Program-made: the position numbers and the translations under genes
DNA from: Neckera pumila
Lineage: Eukaryota; Streptophyta; Bryopsida; Hypnales; Neckeraceae
Direction: 5' to 3'
Assembly: GCA_963969595.1 (NCBI GenBank)
Contig: OZ018412.1
Span: 3,784,501 to 3,848,500, forward strand
DNA length: 64,000 nt
Shown here: positions 40,301 through 52,900 of the stretch, piece after piece
Numbering within the stretch: the first letter of the stretch is position 1
How the letters are laid out: every line of letters begins with the position of its first letter
Notes under the pieces: generated by a model
The model's database searches: none
What the model was told of the DNA's origin: nothing
What the model saw: the letters and a program-made list of their open reading frames with translations, nothing else

Positions 40301-43300
40301 CAATTTTCTTTTCTTTTTGTGGCTGTTTTATAGATTGTGCATTGAAATGATGCTTCTATTCTTGTTATTTTTGGTTTAAATTTGGTGGTTTTTGATTGAA
40401 CATATCCTGTTCTCGTTGAATAATTTTATGCTGACAGTAGTAGAGTCGATGATGTACTGTATAACACTTGAGATGTTGTCTTCCTAGTTCAAGCAGATCT
40501 GTGTAAGCTGTGCAAAATACAACGTACGCTTTGGATTGTTTAAATTGAACCGCTCAATCAACCTAATTATACACTTGCGATTGTGTTTTATTAATGTACA
40601 ATTAATGTCTTATGCAGGTGGGATTTTTGCTTTCATCAAGGTCGAGTCATAGAGCACGTGCATGGTCATGTGGACATTGTACACAAACAATTCCACTCTA
40701 AGTGGCTTCAATGGTAGGTCATTTGGTCGTGCAGAATGAGTCGATTGAGGGTCTTTAGAACGATTCGTGATTGTTAAAATTGAACAGCAGACTCTTTGAA
40801 GGACTTATATGACTTTTATCAAAATATTGTGATCGTTATGTACTGTACATCGTAAATGTTTACGTTCTTTGTGGGTAGTGCAGGCGCATGAAACCTCGGG
40901 ATTTTGTCTTCCAGCGTTACTGGCGGCGAGATGAGGACGGCACCTACGGTATGCCATCTATAATGTAGTTTTGTTTGGGGTTAAATTAGAACACCAGGGG
41001 TCTTATTCTTTCAGAAATCGTAGGAGTGGCAATTGGGTCTGAAGATGAATGTCCTTATGATTGAAGGTTACGACATAGTGCCTTACGTTTTGAGATACTG
41101 GTGCCTCACGTTTTGAAGTTTTGTTGATTTTCATGAATGTGTGGCAGTCATACTCTACAACTCAGTCAAGCATGACAAGTGTCCTCCCAGCAAGAAATTC
41201 ACACGAGCTTGGGTGCAAAGTGAGATCATGAAGCTCCTCTAGTGTTCAGTGTAATCCTTACCTAGCATGATGTGAAATGTTCAGGTCACTTCAGTCTTAT
41301 TGTTTATTGCATTGCAGGCATTACATTTTTGATCATGTGCCTTTCAAAAATCTTTAACGTGCGAGCATAATTCTAGCAACTTAAATGAATACGGTTTGTA
41401 ACTTAATGATATGGAATGACCTTTCCCCTGGAATGTGCTTTGCTTACTACAGAATTGGAAATTATCTCATCATTTACTGAAGCGGTGCTCATTTCTCGCA
41501 AGATGCTGCAATAACTGAAATTGCGGTTTCTGCTTGTGAAGGCGGAGGCTACATAATATCACCATTGAAGGGGAAGAATGGGGATGTGAAGCGGTGCACG
41601 GTGATGCACATATTGAAGGTGGACTGGAAAGACTGGAAAGGTCTTTGGAGGAAGTCTCGCAACCGTGACATGACACTTCTCATGCTCGAGCGTATTGCAG
41701 GTTATTGCTTCTGTCTGACCAATTTCTTGAGAAAGAGTACCACTTGAGTATGAGGTTCAGTCGTCGTAAATACAAGTTTGGGTACTGAAAATTTTCCTTG
41801 GCATACGACATATTAGTGAGTGTGTCACTCTTGTGGAGTCACATGATAAATTGGTTAGAGAACGATGGTTCTATGGTGATCTTTTCCTGTCAGAAGCACG
41901 CAAAGGTGTTGTGATCTATGAAGAATAACGAAGACCGTTAGAATTTAAAGCAACAGGACTTGGGATGAACTGTAGAACTACATGAATTTAAAACTCTACG
42001 CAATTATAGTTGGCTTCTGAAATTTTCTCAGGACTAATGACCCTGTCTTGCACATTCTATCAGCGATTCGTGAGCTCTACAAGGTGAAGGATAGACCAAT
42101 CATCTCAATACAGCCGGAAATTCGGCAGAAGAATGAGGACATTTTCTTTGAGAGTACGGAGGGCCAACCAGAAACTGCGAACATAGAATCGACTCGGGAT
42201 AGGGTACCAATGCAACCAACTCTTCAAGAATCAGAAAGTAAATTCCTCGTCGTTGCTGATGATGAGTTTTTTGATGCTGATGAGGGCGATACGTCTTGGG
42301 AACGTGAACTGGAGTCTGAGCTTATAGGTTCAGATGAAGGCGAGGGTTCATCCATGGAAGAAGCTGAACATGAACCACGCAACTTTGTACGATTTCTTCG
42401 CACCCAAATGATTCTCTGATGCCTAGTGCATTTTTTTTTAATGTGTCGTTTACATAACGTTCTGAAGTCTCAACCAATTATTTAAGCAAAGGAACATAAA
42501 TCTTTGTGCATAAATCTTTTTTCAGAGCACAGCACAAGAACAAGAAATTCAGTCTTAAACGAACCAATAAAACAATGGAGTTGAAACTAATGGTTTTTGT
42601 AGTAAGCCTCATTTTTGACACGTTATCTCTCTGGTTTGTGGGGGTACTTTCTAACTGTTACATGGTGGTGGGCGCTCCTCAGAACGCTGTATCAAAGGTT
42701 GTCAAACGATTTCAGGACCTTACCTCAGGTGCCGCAGTACAGCCCAAAGCTTAGATCTGCGGTTTGAAAGTTCCTAAGTTCACCCCGTTTCCAGTATCTT
42801 TACTATCTTCTGAGTATACAATTACAGTAGAAAATTATGAGGGATATTGCCTTCATTGTTGCATTGAGCATTGACACTCATGTTTTGAGATTCATCAGGT
42901 CCAAGACACCCTTCATTTTCTAGGAGCAGTGGAACAAGGGAGTGGACAGATGATGCTGACCTGGAGTTTATGATTCGAGAATCCTCGTTGGGGACTGTGA
43001 CATGGGGTGGTGCTGAACCTGGCACCTTCCTGATACGTGGAAAGCACTACCTCAGGGACCATAAGAAGGTGACTGCCATCTTCTTTATTACCATAATTGT
43101 GAAGTGTCTTTCATATATGCAAAGCTATAGAATTGGCACAGATTGGTGTTGGTACTACTTCTTTTCTTCATCGTATGACTGCTATGCTCGTGTAAAATAA
43201 CATTCATGTATTTCATCTTTTGGGGCCTGCGGGAAGTTGAGATTTTGTCTTGTCTAACTGCGGGGTTGATGTTAGGTGAAGGCAGGGAACCCATTGATGC

Positions 43301-45744
43301 AGATAGTAGCGGCGGACTGGTTTAGATCAGACAAACGTGAGGACCATATTGCTGCTCGCGACGGTTGCGTTATTCAGAAGCTCTTTGCTAAACAGGTGCT
43401 TAACTTCTGCCTTATTCTCGGCTGCAGGCTCAAACTTTTCGTCCCAAATCCTCCTTTACTCTTAGTGATCTATGCATCTATACTATGTATTGACCTTGAA
43501 TTGGTTCTGCTGTAAGCATTAGTCATCACTGAGTTATCCAATCGATAACTCCAGGTCTACTTTCCACTGTATTACCGCGCTGAGCTTATGCTTCAGAACG
43601 TTGTGTTTCTCATTTCTATTCCTTAACTTGGATGGTGTGCATGACCAGTGTTCTTTAAAATAAATCGCCCACCTAAATCATCATGTCTTTAGTCACTGAC
43701 TTCTTGGGTAATCGGCATGGCAGAAAAGTGCTCAAAGAGTGACGGAATCATATTTTTTGGTCATCAATCTTCAGGTGAGTTCAACACTGTACTTCGTCCC
43801 AGAGTCTAGTTGTTACCCACTTAGAGATTGTGCTGTCTTGTCTTCTTGTTTGCTCATAGCTCCTTCGCGCATTTTATTGGCTAATTCTACGTGTTATCAT
43901 TTCTTCAAGTTCTATGTTTGATGCAAATCTGGTAAATGCACCATTTGGCTAAGCATATTAAGGGACTGCAGGTACCTGGTACACCTTCATACAGCCTAGT
44001 GTTATATTATATGGCTAACAAGCGGCTCCAGGATATCCCACTTCTTGAGTCCTTTGTCCGTGGTGACAATCATTACCGTGATAGCCGTTTCAAACTCTGC
44101 CCTCATGTAGCCAAGGTTCGTTGTCTCCAACACTGAATTCTTCTTTGAAAGGAACATTAACGGCGATTAACCTGAGCTACACATAAGTAGGTTCATAGAT
44201 TTTTTTCTAAAATATTGCGTAGGAAACGTGGGTGTCAGAAAATTAAAACATATGTAATTTTTGTGATTGTGCTGGATATAGGACCCCGCAGCTTATCATC
44301 TTCAGCTCATATTCTGGAGTGAATGTTTTTGGTTGATTAATATAATTTGATTTCTTATTGGTGATTATTTAACATGACGTGTACATTAGAAAATCTTAAT
44401 GTGGGTTCAACAACGATTCAATTTGCAGCTTACAGATTATTTACGATGGTTAAGGCCCCAAGCCCTTGATTCCATCAAGAATCTTCAAATACTGTTCAAA
44501 CCAGTTTCTTCTAGATTTTTTTATATGTTATATAAATTTCAAAGAGCGCGTGTCAAAAAATTCAATGTTGTTGATGGGGTGGGTCTTGAATGGTTTAAAT
44601 CAACATACCTAGATTTTTTTGAGAGGCTCTGACTTGAAAAATCAAATGTTGATAGGATTTCAGTTATTTCCAAGATAGGTAATTAACTAAGTCAACAGGA
44701 TCGTCAACTTTGACATTTATTCATTTACAAGTGACAAAGGGTTTCTTGCATTAATTTTTTCTAATCGTGCCGTGCATTGTGTATTGCAAGGCACATGGTT
44801 CTTTGTTCTAATGCGAATCATCTGTGTTTCAGTTGTGCCTTAGACACTCATTCTCGTCCACTGATGCATAATTCCACAGCTCAGTTTGGGTCCTTCATAT
44901 GATCAAATTAATTTATTGTGTGTATTTGGGTTGCAGGGATCCTGGATGGTGAAGCAAAGTGTAGGAAAATCAGCTTGCTTAGTGGGAGAGGCTCTGGACA
45001 TAACCTACTTCTCGTCCGACAACTACTTGGAGGTAAACACTGTTAAATTGGTATTTCACGTTGCTATGATCGCAGAGGCAGCAGCTGATGCTGTAAAGTT
45101 CCTTTTCTGAAATTGAATTTCATATGAGGTTCCAGAAGACTTTCTTGGCAATAGATCACAACAGTATCGCTAATAAAATGCGGGATTACTATTTGGAGAT
45201 CTTTCTGAAGATTTTACTGATTGGAAGTTTGATGGGCCTGATTTTGTGCAGTTGGACATCGATATTGGGTCATCGTCAGTTGCGAAGGGAGTGGTTAATC
45301 TCGTGCTGGGTTATATCACAAAGTTAGTCATGGAGATGGCTTTCCTCGTCCAGGTATTTGTGATTCCATCTCCTTTCTCAGTATCTCGTCGCAGTGACAG
45401 CCCTTTTAGGTGATTTTAGGGATCATCGAAAGTGTATGTTACTTTAATTCATGAAGTTTTCTGACGGCTATATTTTAGAAACAGAGCTAGTACCATTTGT
45501 AAGGATTATTTCTTGTGACTTGATTATTTTAGCTGCTTAGCAGCCTGGTTACCTCAGATTGGGTACTGCTCTGATATTTGAGGTGGAACCTTCCTCCATG
45601 TCATCTGATAATCTATATTGTCCTGAAACTGGTGGTGGTGCTCAACAGGCAAATACGGAAGAAGAGCTACCAGAGAAACTATTGGGTACTGTTCGTATCT
45701 CTAACTTGGAAATGCAAAAAGCCGTGCTTCCACCGTCAGAATAA
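37383..45744 (+). CDS. EDR2: EDR2-like protein (PH - START - DUF1336), 22 exons, 766 aa
   Basis: EDR2-type proteins bind membrane lipids. Arabidopsis EDR2 limits salicylic-acid-dependent defence and cell death. Exons: 37383-37532, 37837-37911, 38037-38090, 38359-38424, 38656-38726, 39078-39172, 39392-39484, 39833-39885, 40185-40288, 40618-40713, 40884-40948, 41148-41219, 41542-41700, 42064-42386, 42683-42728, 42899-43068, 43276-43395, 43724-43774, 43972-44115, 44937-45032, 45252-45353, 45649-45744. They sum to 2301 nt in phase. PH domain about 9-115 (MEGWVYLL, AARWMQAF). START-like about 190-400 (PWQIFGCKNGLRFFEE, VILYNSV, SGGYIISP). An acidic linker has DDEFFDADEGD. DUF1336 about 520-755 (FLIRGKHYL, GNPLMQIVAADWF, YFLVINLQVPGTPSYSLVLYY, GSWMVKQSVG, EELPEKLLGTVRI). 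Arabidopsis EDR2 is about 718 aa. The exon 1 donor (37527 or 37532) and the 46-nt exon at 42683 are the least certain parts. Confidence 0.93.
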
Positions 45745-46711
45745 CAACTTACTGATCCACGGATTTGGCCATTTTCTTGTTTTCCTACTGGTGTGCAAAA
45801 CATACTGGGGATGCAAGCGAAAGGCCGAAGAGTCGAGGTACTCTCATTCAAAGTTCACATCAGCTAGTGCCAACGTTGAACAAATTGATCCTGGACATCT
45901 TAGGTTAAATCCTTTCTGATATTTAGTACATTATTTAATCAGAATATGAACTGTGCAGATTTAGCTTTGAGATGCTAAATCTTGAAAAGTGAGTTCAAGA
46001 GTCATTTACTATGAGGTAATCTGCAGAGATGTTGCAGATTGGACATCCTCATGATAGACGATTGTTTTATTTGATACAATGAATTGGTAGTTGTACTCCG
46101 TATTTGTTTTGACAAGCAATTTGTTTACAGACATAAGGTGTAACGCACCGTGTGCTGTTGGTTTCTGTACATTGCATGTGGTATTTTTCGAATGCAAGAA
46201 TAAATGCCGTATTTTTCTTCATTAGAAGCTTTTTATGTCGAGCAGAGGCATTTCTATTTTTGTCCAAGTAAACACCTGACTACCAGGTCATCGATTTAAG
46301 CACATTGCGTTTCTCAATGCAGGGTTGTGATATGACGCACGTCCGCACTCTGGATTCTCTTGCGTGCGTGGAATAAAGGGAATCAAAACGAGTCTTAAGT
46401 TTATAATATTCACACAAGGAAACAAGCAGTGTTGATGGATCAGTAGTACTTTCGTGTGCAGATAATTGATTTTGCGTGGTGCACATGCGAGAGAAACTTT
46501 AAGCAAAAGGAACGGTTGAATTGTCATTGAGAATCCAGTGCCAAGGTCAGTTTTTCTGCTGCGAAGCTCACATCTGTCAATGATTCTGAAGATCAAACAA
46601 TTCGATGAAAGTACGCAAATTCGAAATAAGTAAGTAATTAAATAAATCAAAATAATCTGCACCAAAATGGAAGGAAAGAGGAAATATCTAGCGATGATGT
46701 TTCTGACACGG
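45745..46711 (+). other. EDR2-like 3' UTR and downstream region
   Basis: Follows the TAA stop. AATAAA occurs at 46,199-46,204 in GAATAAATGCC and would suit a poly(A) signal about 455 nt after the stop. The minus-strand frames here (for example 46288-46743) carry no domain. Confidence 0.45.
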
Positions 46712-46997
46712 CCTAATAAACGGTCGAGTCTAAAGTAGTGCAATGAGCTTCTTGCGGAGGCCGTTTTGCCACCCCCGTTTTACCCCTGGGAAAACGCAGG
46801 AACGTTTTATTTGCGACGCATGACAAAATTTGCAAATTTTGAATTCATATTTGCAATCAGAGGCCCCGAATTAGCTTGGAGAGGTGTTATCAATTGAACA
46901 AAGATGGCGCAAAATAGGGGGTCTTTTTTTTACATTCACCCTGGGCTTTACCTCCGCAAGCAGCTCGTTGCACTACTTTAGACTCGACCCTAATAAA
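46712..46997. mobile_element. Mutator-like MITE with 9-bp TSD
   Basis: The element 46721-46988 has inverted ends of about 35 bp: GTCGAGTCTAAAGTAGTGCA on the left, with its near-exact complement on the right, continuing through GAGC-TTGCGGA. CCTAATAAA lies directly outside both ends (46712-46720, 46989-46997). A 9-bp duplication is typical of Mutator-like elements. It is non-coding and sits between the EDR2-like and kinase genes. Confidence 0.88.
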
Positions 46998-48200
46998 CTA
47001 CTTGGGTCCGGATTCTGTTCCTGTAGGACGCTCAGATACTGTTAGATTGCAGTAAAACCTTGAGAAACACTTTTTACGTTTTGGACAGGCGGAACATTGT
47101 TGCTTCGATTATCATTTCTGCAAAAGATCATTCAGCAGCTACTGAAAAGAGATGTGGAATGATGAAATATTTGCAGTGATTACCCGCTTGTACCATTCTG
47201 CAACCGGACGAATATGCACCATCATACCGCATAGTCAGACAAAAGAGGAAACACCCATTACCTTATTGCACACATGACGACATACTCATCAGCGATGATT
47301 TTAGCAGAGCCCCGACTCCCAGCCATGTCACCGAATTTATCGACAATTCTCTCAGAATTGATTTTTACGTTATTTCGTCCTGTGAACCCGGAGACCGCTC
47401 CAAATCAAGGAGGCCCACTTCCAAAAGAGGCCGCACTACATCAATGGCAAAGCCCTCTTTTAACTTTGAACCCGATTGCGCCACCTACTCACCAAGCAGT
47501 GCGTTTTCTATGCACGATTTTTTGCCATATGGGTAAAGTCAAAAGACGTCTGCTATTTCTAGTCAAGGAAATTTTCATTTTTTTACGGACAAAATAGCCA
47601 GATTATCGCTGTATATTCTAAGACCAAAAGCCAAATTTGATGTAGGTATCACCTAGATTTGATATAGATATCACCCAAGTATCACATGAGTATTGGAAAA
47701 ATACCTGGCTAGGTCTCCATAATGATACTCTGTCAAAAGAACACTGCTGCCAACTGAAGCGTTCCACGCTAAAAGGAGCCAGGGTACCCATATTGGGAAC
47801 TCCCGTTCCCAGTGGAACTGAGCGCACACGCCCGCTGCAAAGGGCCGAGGGTGACGGAGCCCGCGATGATGAAGGTGACGACGGCCGCAGGGGAATGGCG
47901 ATGGCGATGATGGAGGGAAAGCAATTCATCACAGCAGACGCAATTTTGTTGTTTTCCAAGGCTAGCTGGTGCTGTTGTCGTTGATGAGCTGTGCAGATCA
48001 TTTTGGCTGGAATGCCGCCGATTCCAAGGATACTCGGATCATTGCCCCAACTGACTGTCGCTCACCAGTACGATACTCCTTCGTTCCCGTGCTATCAATA
48101 ATAATGCCGCCTCTTCTTCGCGCTATGCGTCTCCCGTCCCTCAAATAGCGCCCGCGCGTTTGCTTTTAGTTTTTTCGAGTGGGCGACCATTGGCCGATGG
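46998..48200. other. Intergenic region before the receptor kinase
   Basis: Mixed composition, with a G+C-rich segment at about 47,760-48,200. The longest frames (47274-47597 plus, 47618-48001 minus) overlap each other's strand shadows and lack domains. The G+C-rich part may be the promoter of the kinase gene. Confidence 0.4.
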
Positions 48201-49966
48201 ATCGGGCCTAGCGGATCGGCAGTTCCTTTGTGTGTGACAGCAAGTGCTGAGAGCTCCTTAGCTTGGAATGCTGGAGATGATGGTGAAGTTGCTGGGATTC
48301 TTGTGATGTGGGCTTTTGTGGAGGAGAGACTCTCTGGTGTTAGGTATGTCTTGATGGTGGATTTCTGCGGTGGAGGTTTGGTTTATGCGTTTGTAAACAT
48401 CCGTGGCGGAGTTTGATGGATGGCTGATTTCGGAGGGGCATGGGGAGGAGAAGGTGCTGCATTGTGTTGTGGTTGCGAGGTAGAGAGTTATTTTTGGTTG
48501 CGTGAGTAAGTAAAGGTTTGGATTTGATCTGGAGAGAAGAGTCACTCTTGGATGTCCTATTTCAATGCGCGCTTGTTGCGTTTTTGTGTAGGCGTAGGAC
48601 GAGAGTAGTAGAATGTCGTGTTTGAGTGCCGGAAACTAGGGCCGTGCGTCTTTTCCTGGTGTAATCATTTGACAGGTCCTGGGTTGTGTGCTGGTGGAAT
48701 GTCACTCAGGGCAGTGTTGAGCTCGTTGGGTACCTGTTGAATCGGAGGACCCGTCCGTGGATGATTTCGCGTTGACAACAGGGAAACACCGGTTTTGGTC
48801 GCTTCTTGCGCCAATCTTTGGAAGCAAGGAAGATATTTAATGATGATTTTGTACTAAATGCGTTCCACATTGAAGGCTTGAGAATGCTCATGCGCTGCAG
48901 TGAGCTACAGGGGTTCGAGCCTCGTGGTTGCGTAGACAGGACAACTGCTTTGCCTCTGTCCTACTTTCCTACTCCCCTTCTTTGCGTTACTTTGAGACAG
49001 GAGTAGCGGCACCAGTTGGCACATCTTTCGCGTGCTCTTTGGATTCCACTAGTGCGAAGAAATGGTTAGGCGGTGGTTTGAAGGATTTAGTTCATCTCGA
49101 ACATGGTGGATTTTGATAAAAGGCCGTCAACTGTAACTTTTGTTACTCATTCATCGAGATCTTGACTGCGGAGGCTGAGTTGCACACTGTGATAATGGTC
49201 CTTGGATATCGTCTTCTTGCAACCTCACCCTGGATTCTACTACTCACCAGGTAGGTGTCAGGTTAGAGCTTGCTGAGTTTTCCTAGATGGTCATAGAACT
49301 TGCGTTGAGTTTTCATAGACTTGAAACTAGCAGATCTCGACCGATGTTTTAGCTTCTTCCACTGGACAGTCGTAATGGAACGTGGGTTTTTACTGCAGAG
49401 GTTGCCAAGCGTGGAATGTAAACATTTAACCAAGACCTTGATATCTCCTCAAACAATGAGAGTCTTTCAAGACCAGTGTCTGATGCGGCTACGTGAATCT
49501 CGAGTGGTGACCTAGACTTGCCGGACTTGGCATTGGAAGTTTGATCAACGGACTCTTTGCAGTACTCTATCTCGACTTTGGAACAGAAAATATTAGGATT
49601 CTGTCAATCGTTGAACTATCAGGAGCATACATGAGCGTAGGAGTAAGCGGACTAGGAAATTCACTCAAGGACTGATAAGGATGGAAGGAAGGTCTGGATG
49701 CACTGGATATGAATGCTTAAAGCATCAATTGTTTGCATCTGCGAGCAGAGTATCGAAAGGCTTTAGAACTTGTTACTCGCTGACTCCAGTGCCTTTATTG
49801 GCTCGATTTGGAGCCTGACTGAGGGTTTGGAAGCCTTTCACCTATAGATATCTACAGCTTCCCGGGGTCCAGGAAGAATATATTTTAGGTTGAGACACTG
49901 AGAGAATTACAGTAGCCTTTAGTGGGCTATTCTCACCAGCATTCATGTGTTTAAGCGTTTGTCAAA
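48201..49966 (+). promoter_or_regulatory. Upstream region and probable 5' leader of the ALE2-like gene
   Basis: About 1.8 kb of gene-like composition without a conserved reading frame. It could contain one or more 5'-UTR exons. GGGGTTCGAGCCTCG at about 48,910 resembles a pol III B box, but no A box was convincing. The short frames here do not match any protein I know. Confidence 0.4.
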
Positions 49967-52900
49967 ATGCGCAGCAATCTCTGCAGGATTGTAGGGTTGC
50001 TGCCTGTGCTATTTCTGGCAGCAATTCTTGGAACCTTTGGCTATGGTGAGCGTAGTTTTTTACCCTGGGATTTTGTGTGCTCATCCATCCTGTCAGCTAT
50101 CTGACCAACTCCTTTTTAACTTGCAGATGAATTCTTAATAGATGTTTATAATCAGAATGTCGAGAGAGTTGTTCTGCTTGAATAATTGCTCGTGGTCTCT
50201 TACATCATTTGTACATCTGTGTTGCAGATGATTGGGAGAATTCCCCTGCATGCCACTCAGGTTTGCAGTGCAATAACCGGGCCCGATTAGAGGTAGTACT
50301 TTATTCCCGCAGAAGTTTATTGGTAAGGAGGCTTTCCAGAGGAGATCCTTCTTTGCTCCATTTTGCAAAGAGACAGTCTTCTGAGTCGGCTATTGAATCA
50401 AGTATTGAGCCAAACTCTGCTGATGAATCCTTCTCTTTAACCAATTTTCCTGGTCCATCTGGATCTCTAGTTGTTGTTGCTGCATCTGCTCCTATCGCTC
50501 CATCCGAAGCTGGCTATCACACAGAAAGTTCCAACATACAAGCTTCACCTGCCCAAGCACTTGCAGCTGGTGAGTCGACATGGGTCTTGCATGCATGTGC
50601 TGCGTTTTCTCTTATCCAGTTGGTTGATGCAAGTCACTACAGTACATCTTTGCATTGTGGATATTGCTTATTCTTATACTGATCTCTGTACTAGGAATGT
50701 TGTTCAGGAACTTAAGGAACATTGTCTGAACCGTAGACCTATTTTCAGTTGTGGGTTTATGTTGTGATAACTTCTTTCTGATTTACAACTGTTGTAAGTT
50801 ACAGTTATAAGTTACTAACACGCTGCCTTGTTCGTCTATGTCTGCAGCGCCTCCTCCACTCGATCCTGTTGTTCCACCATCTCCTTTGAATTTCACCTAT
50901 CCTGAAGGTGAGACTTCTGCTCTGTGATCTGCTGAATCAAGCAGTCTTCCTTCGTTTCTTTTCTGTTGCTATCCCTCATTTTGAAGTCTCATATTTTCTT
51001 CAGCTTGGCTTCGAGTGACAGTCCTAAAACTGGTCATGTTTATGAATACCACTTCCTAATAGTTGTGGGGAGCAAGTTGACATTCTGATGGACAGCTCAC
51101 TTTGATTCAACAGACTGTCGTCAAGTTTGTCCAGATGGGTACACATACACACCTCCAGGCGCCCCATCATGTAGTTGTGTCATCCCTATGCATGCGCAAC
51201 TTCGGCTGGGAATCAAGTTGGAAAGGCTTTTTCCCCTGGTGTCTGAGCTGGCTAAGGAGCTGTCTGGTGGTCTTTTCTTACAAACCAGCCAAGTCCGTAT
51301 CGTGGGAGCGAATGCCGTTGAAGCTAGCCAGGACGATACAGACGTGAGCGCAGACCTTGTGCCCTTGGATACTAAATTCGATAATACTACTGCCCATCTT
51401 CTAGCCTCACGCCTTTGGAGTGGTCAAGTTCCATTGAATGAGACACTATTTGGAACCTACTACGTCATTTTTGTCACGTATCCAGGTATCATCTACACTA
51501 ATAACTTCTACTACTAATCGAACGACTTTATATAACTTACTACTGATTCACTCTAGTTTTTTGCACAGTTTATCTGCATGATTTTCATGTTAACTATTGA
51601 ATTAGAACCTAATATTGCATTGGGAACTGATCCTTGTTTCTTGATGTTCCGTGCCTCTCATTTTTAGGTCTTCCTCCTCCTCCACCTGCTCAGGGAAGCG
51701 GAAGTAATATTCCATCGCCAGGTCCGGCTAACCAGCTTCCATCTGGAGTGAATCCAAATCTCAAAAACCATAAGCTCAGTTCAGGGCTAATCACTGTGAT
51801 TGCTTTGGCATCAGCTATGGGTGTGTTGTTATTTATTGGTTTCGTATGGCTTATTCTCCTTCGCCGCAGCTTGAATGAGAAATCTGCACCTTCAGTTGTT
51901 GGCCCCCTGCACACTTATTTCAATCCTAAACCTGAAGGTGTGCAACTGATCCAATTGAGAATGAATGCTTATTTCAACTCTAAACCTGAAGGTGTGCCTC
52001 TTCATCTGATCCATCTGAAATGAAGCATCTGTCAGTATGTGTTACTGGCCGAATTGTTTGCTTTAGTGCTGTGCGTGTTTGGTTTTGACATGATTGATAT
52101 TTGTTATAGTTCTAATGAATCTGCCCAATCTTGCTAGCTGTTTCTCCGTGGCTACTCCATATTAGCGATACGAGGGATATGCCCTGTGCTTTTTTCTCCT
52201 GTGAGCACGATTTCCTCTCGGTAAGGCTGCCATGTTCTGAACATCAGATGTCCTATGTACTGCAGGATCTTTATTATCAGGAAGTATGGCAAGCTCCACA
52301 ACAATATCTTATGAATCTAGCATGGCAAATTATACCGGCACTACCAAGACTTTCAGTTTAGCAGAATTAGAAAGAGCAACAGATAATTTCAGACCAGACA
52401 ATGTAGTTGGTGAAGGTGGCTTTGGACAAGTTTACCAAGGGGTGCTGGACAGTGGTATCGAAGTGGCTGTGAAGGTATTGAGAAGGGATGACCATCAGGG
52501 TGGCCGTGAGTTTATTGCGGAGGTGGAAATGTTGAGCAGGCTGCATCATCGCAACCTCGTGAAGCTGATCGGGATCTGCACCGAGGAAATTCGATGTTTG
52601 GTTTATGAGCTCATCACGAATGGCAGTGTGGAATCTCATTTGCATGGTATGCAGTAGTTCTGAATCCTGGAAACTGCGACTCAGTGAAGTTCTTTTCGAT
52701 GAAATTTGCGAATCTGGATCTTATGTCACGAAATCTTTTACATTGAGAACTCAGTGGGGTCTACAGAATCCTGGATCCATCACTAATTTTTGTTCTTTCT
52801 GTAATATGCCCATTGCTAGATTATGATGCATCGTCAGTGAGTTTGCTTTACCCAAGTATTTCAACCAAATTTTGATTGGTGTAAGTTGGTGGCTTATCGC

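Noticed and set aside
46288..46743. 151-codon open frame on the - strand
   Set aside because: It runs into the Mutator-like MITE and lies in the 3' region of the EDR2-like gene. The sequence has no conserved motif.
47618..48001. 127-codon open frame on the - strand
   Set aside because: No recognisable domain. It lies in a G+C-rich stretch where chance open frames are common, and a plus-strand frame overlaps it.
48887..48930. tRNA-like B box GGGGTTCGAGCCTCG
   Set aside because: No acceptor stem, A box at the right spacing or cloverleaf could be drawn, so it is not a tRNA gene. A SINE call would rest on one motif.
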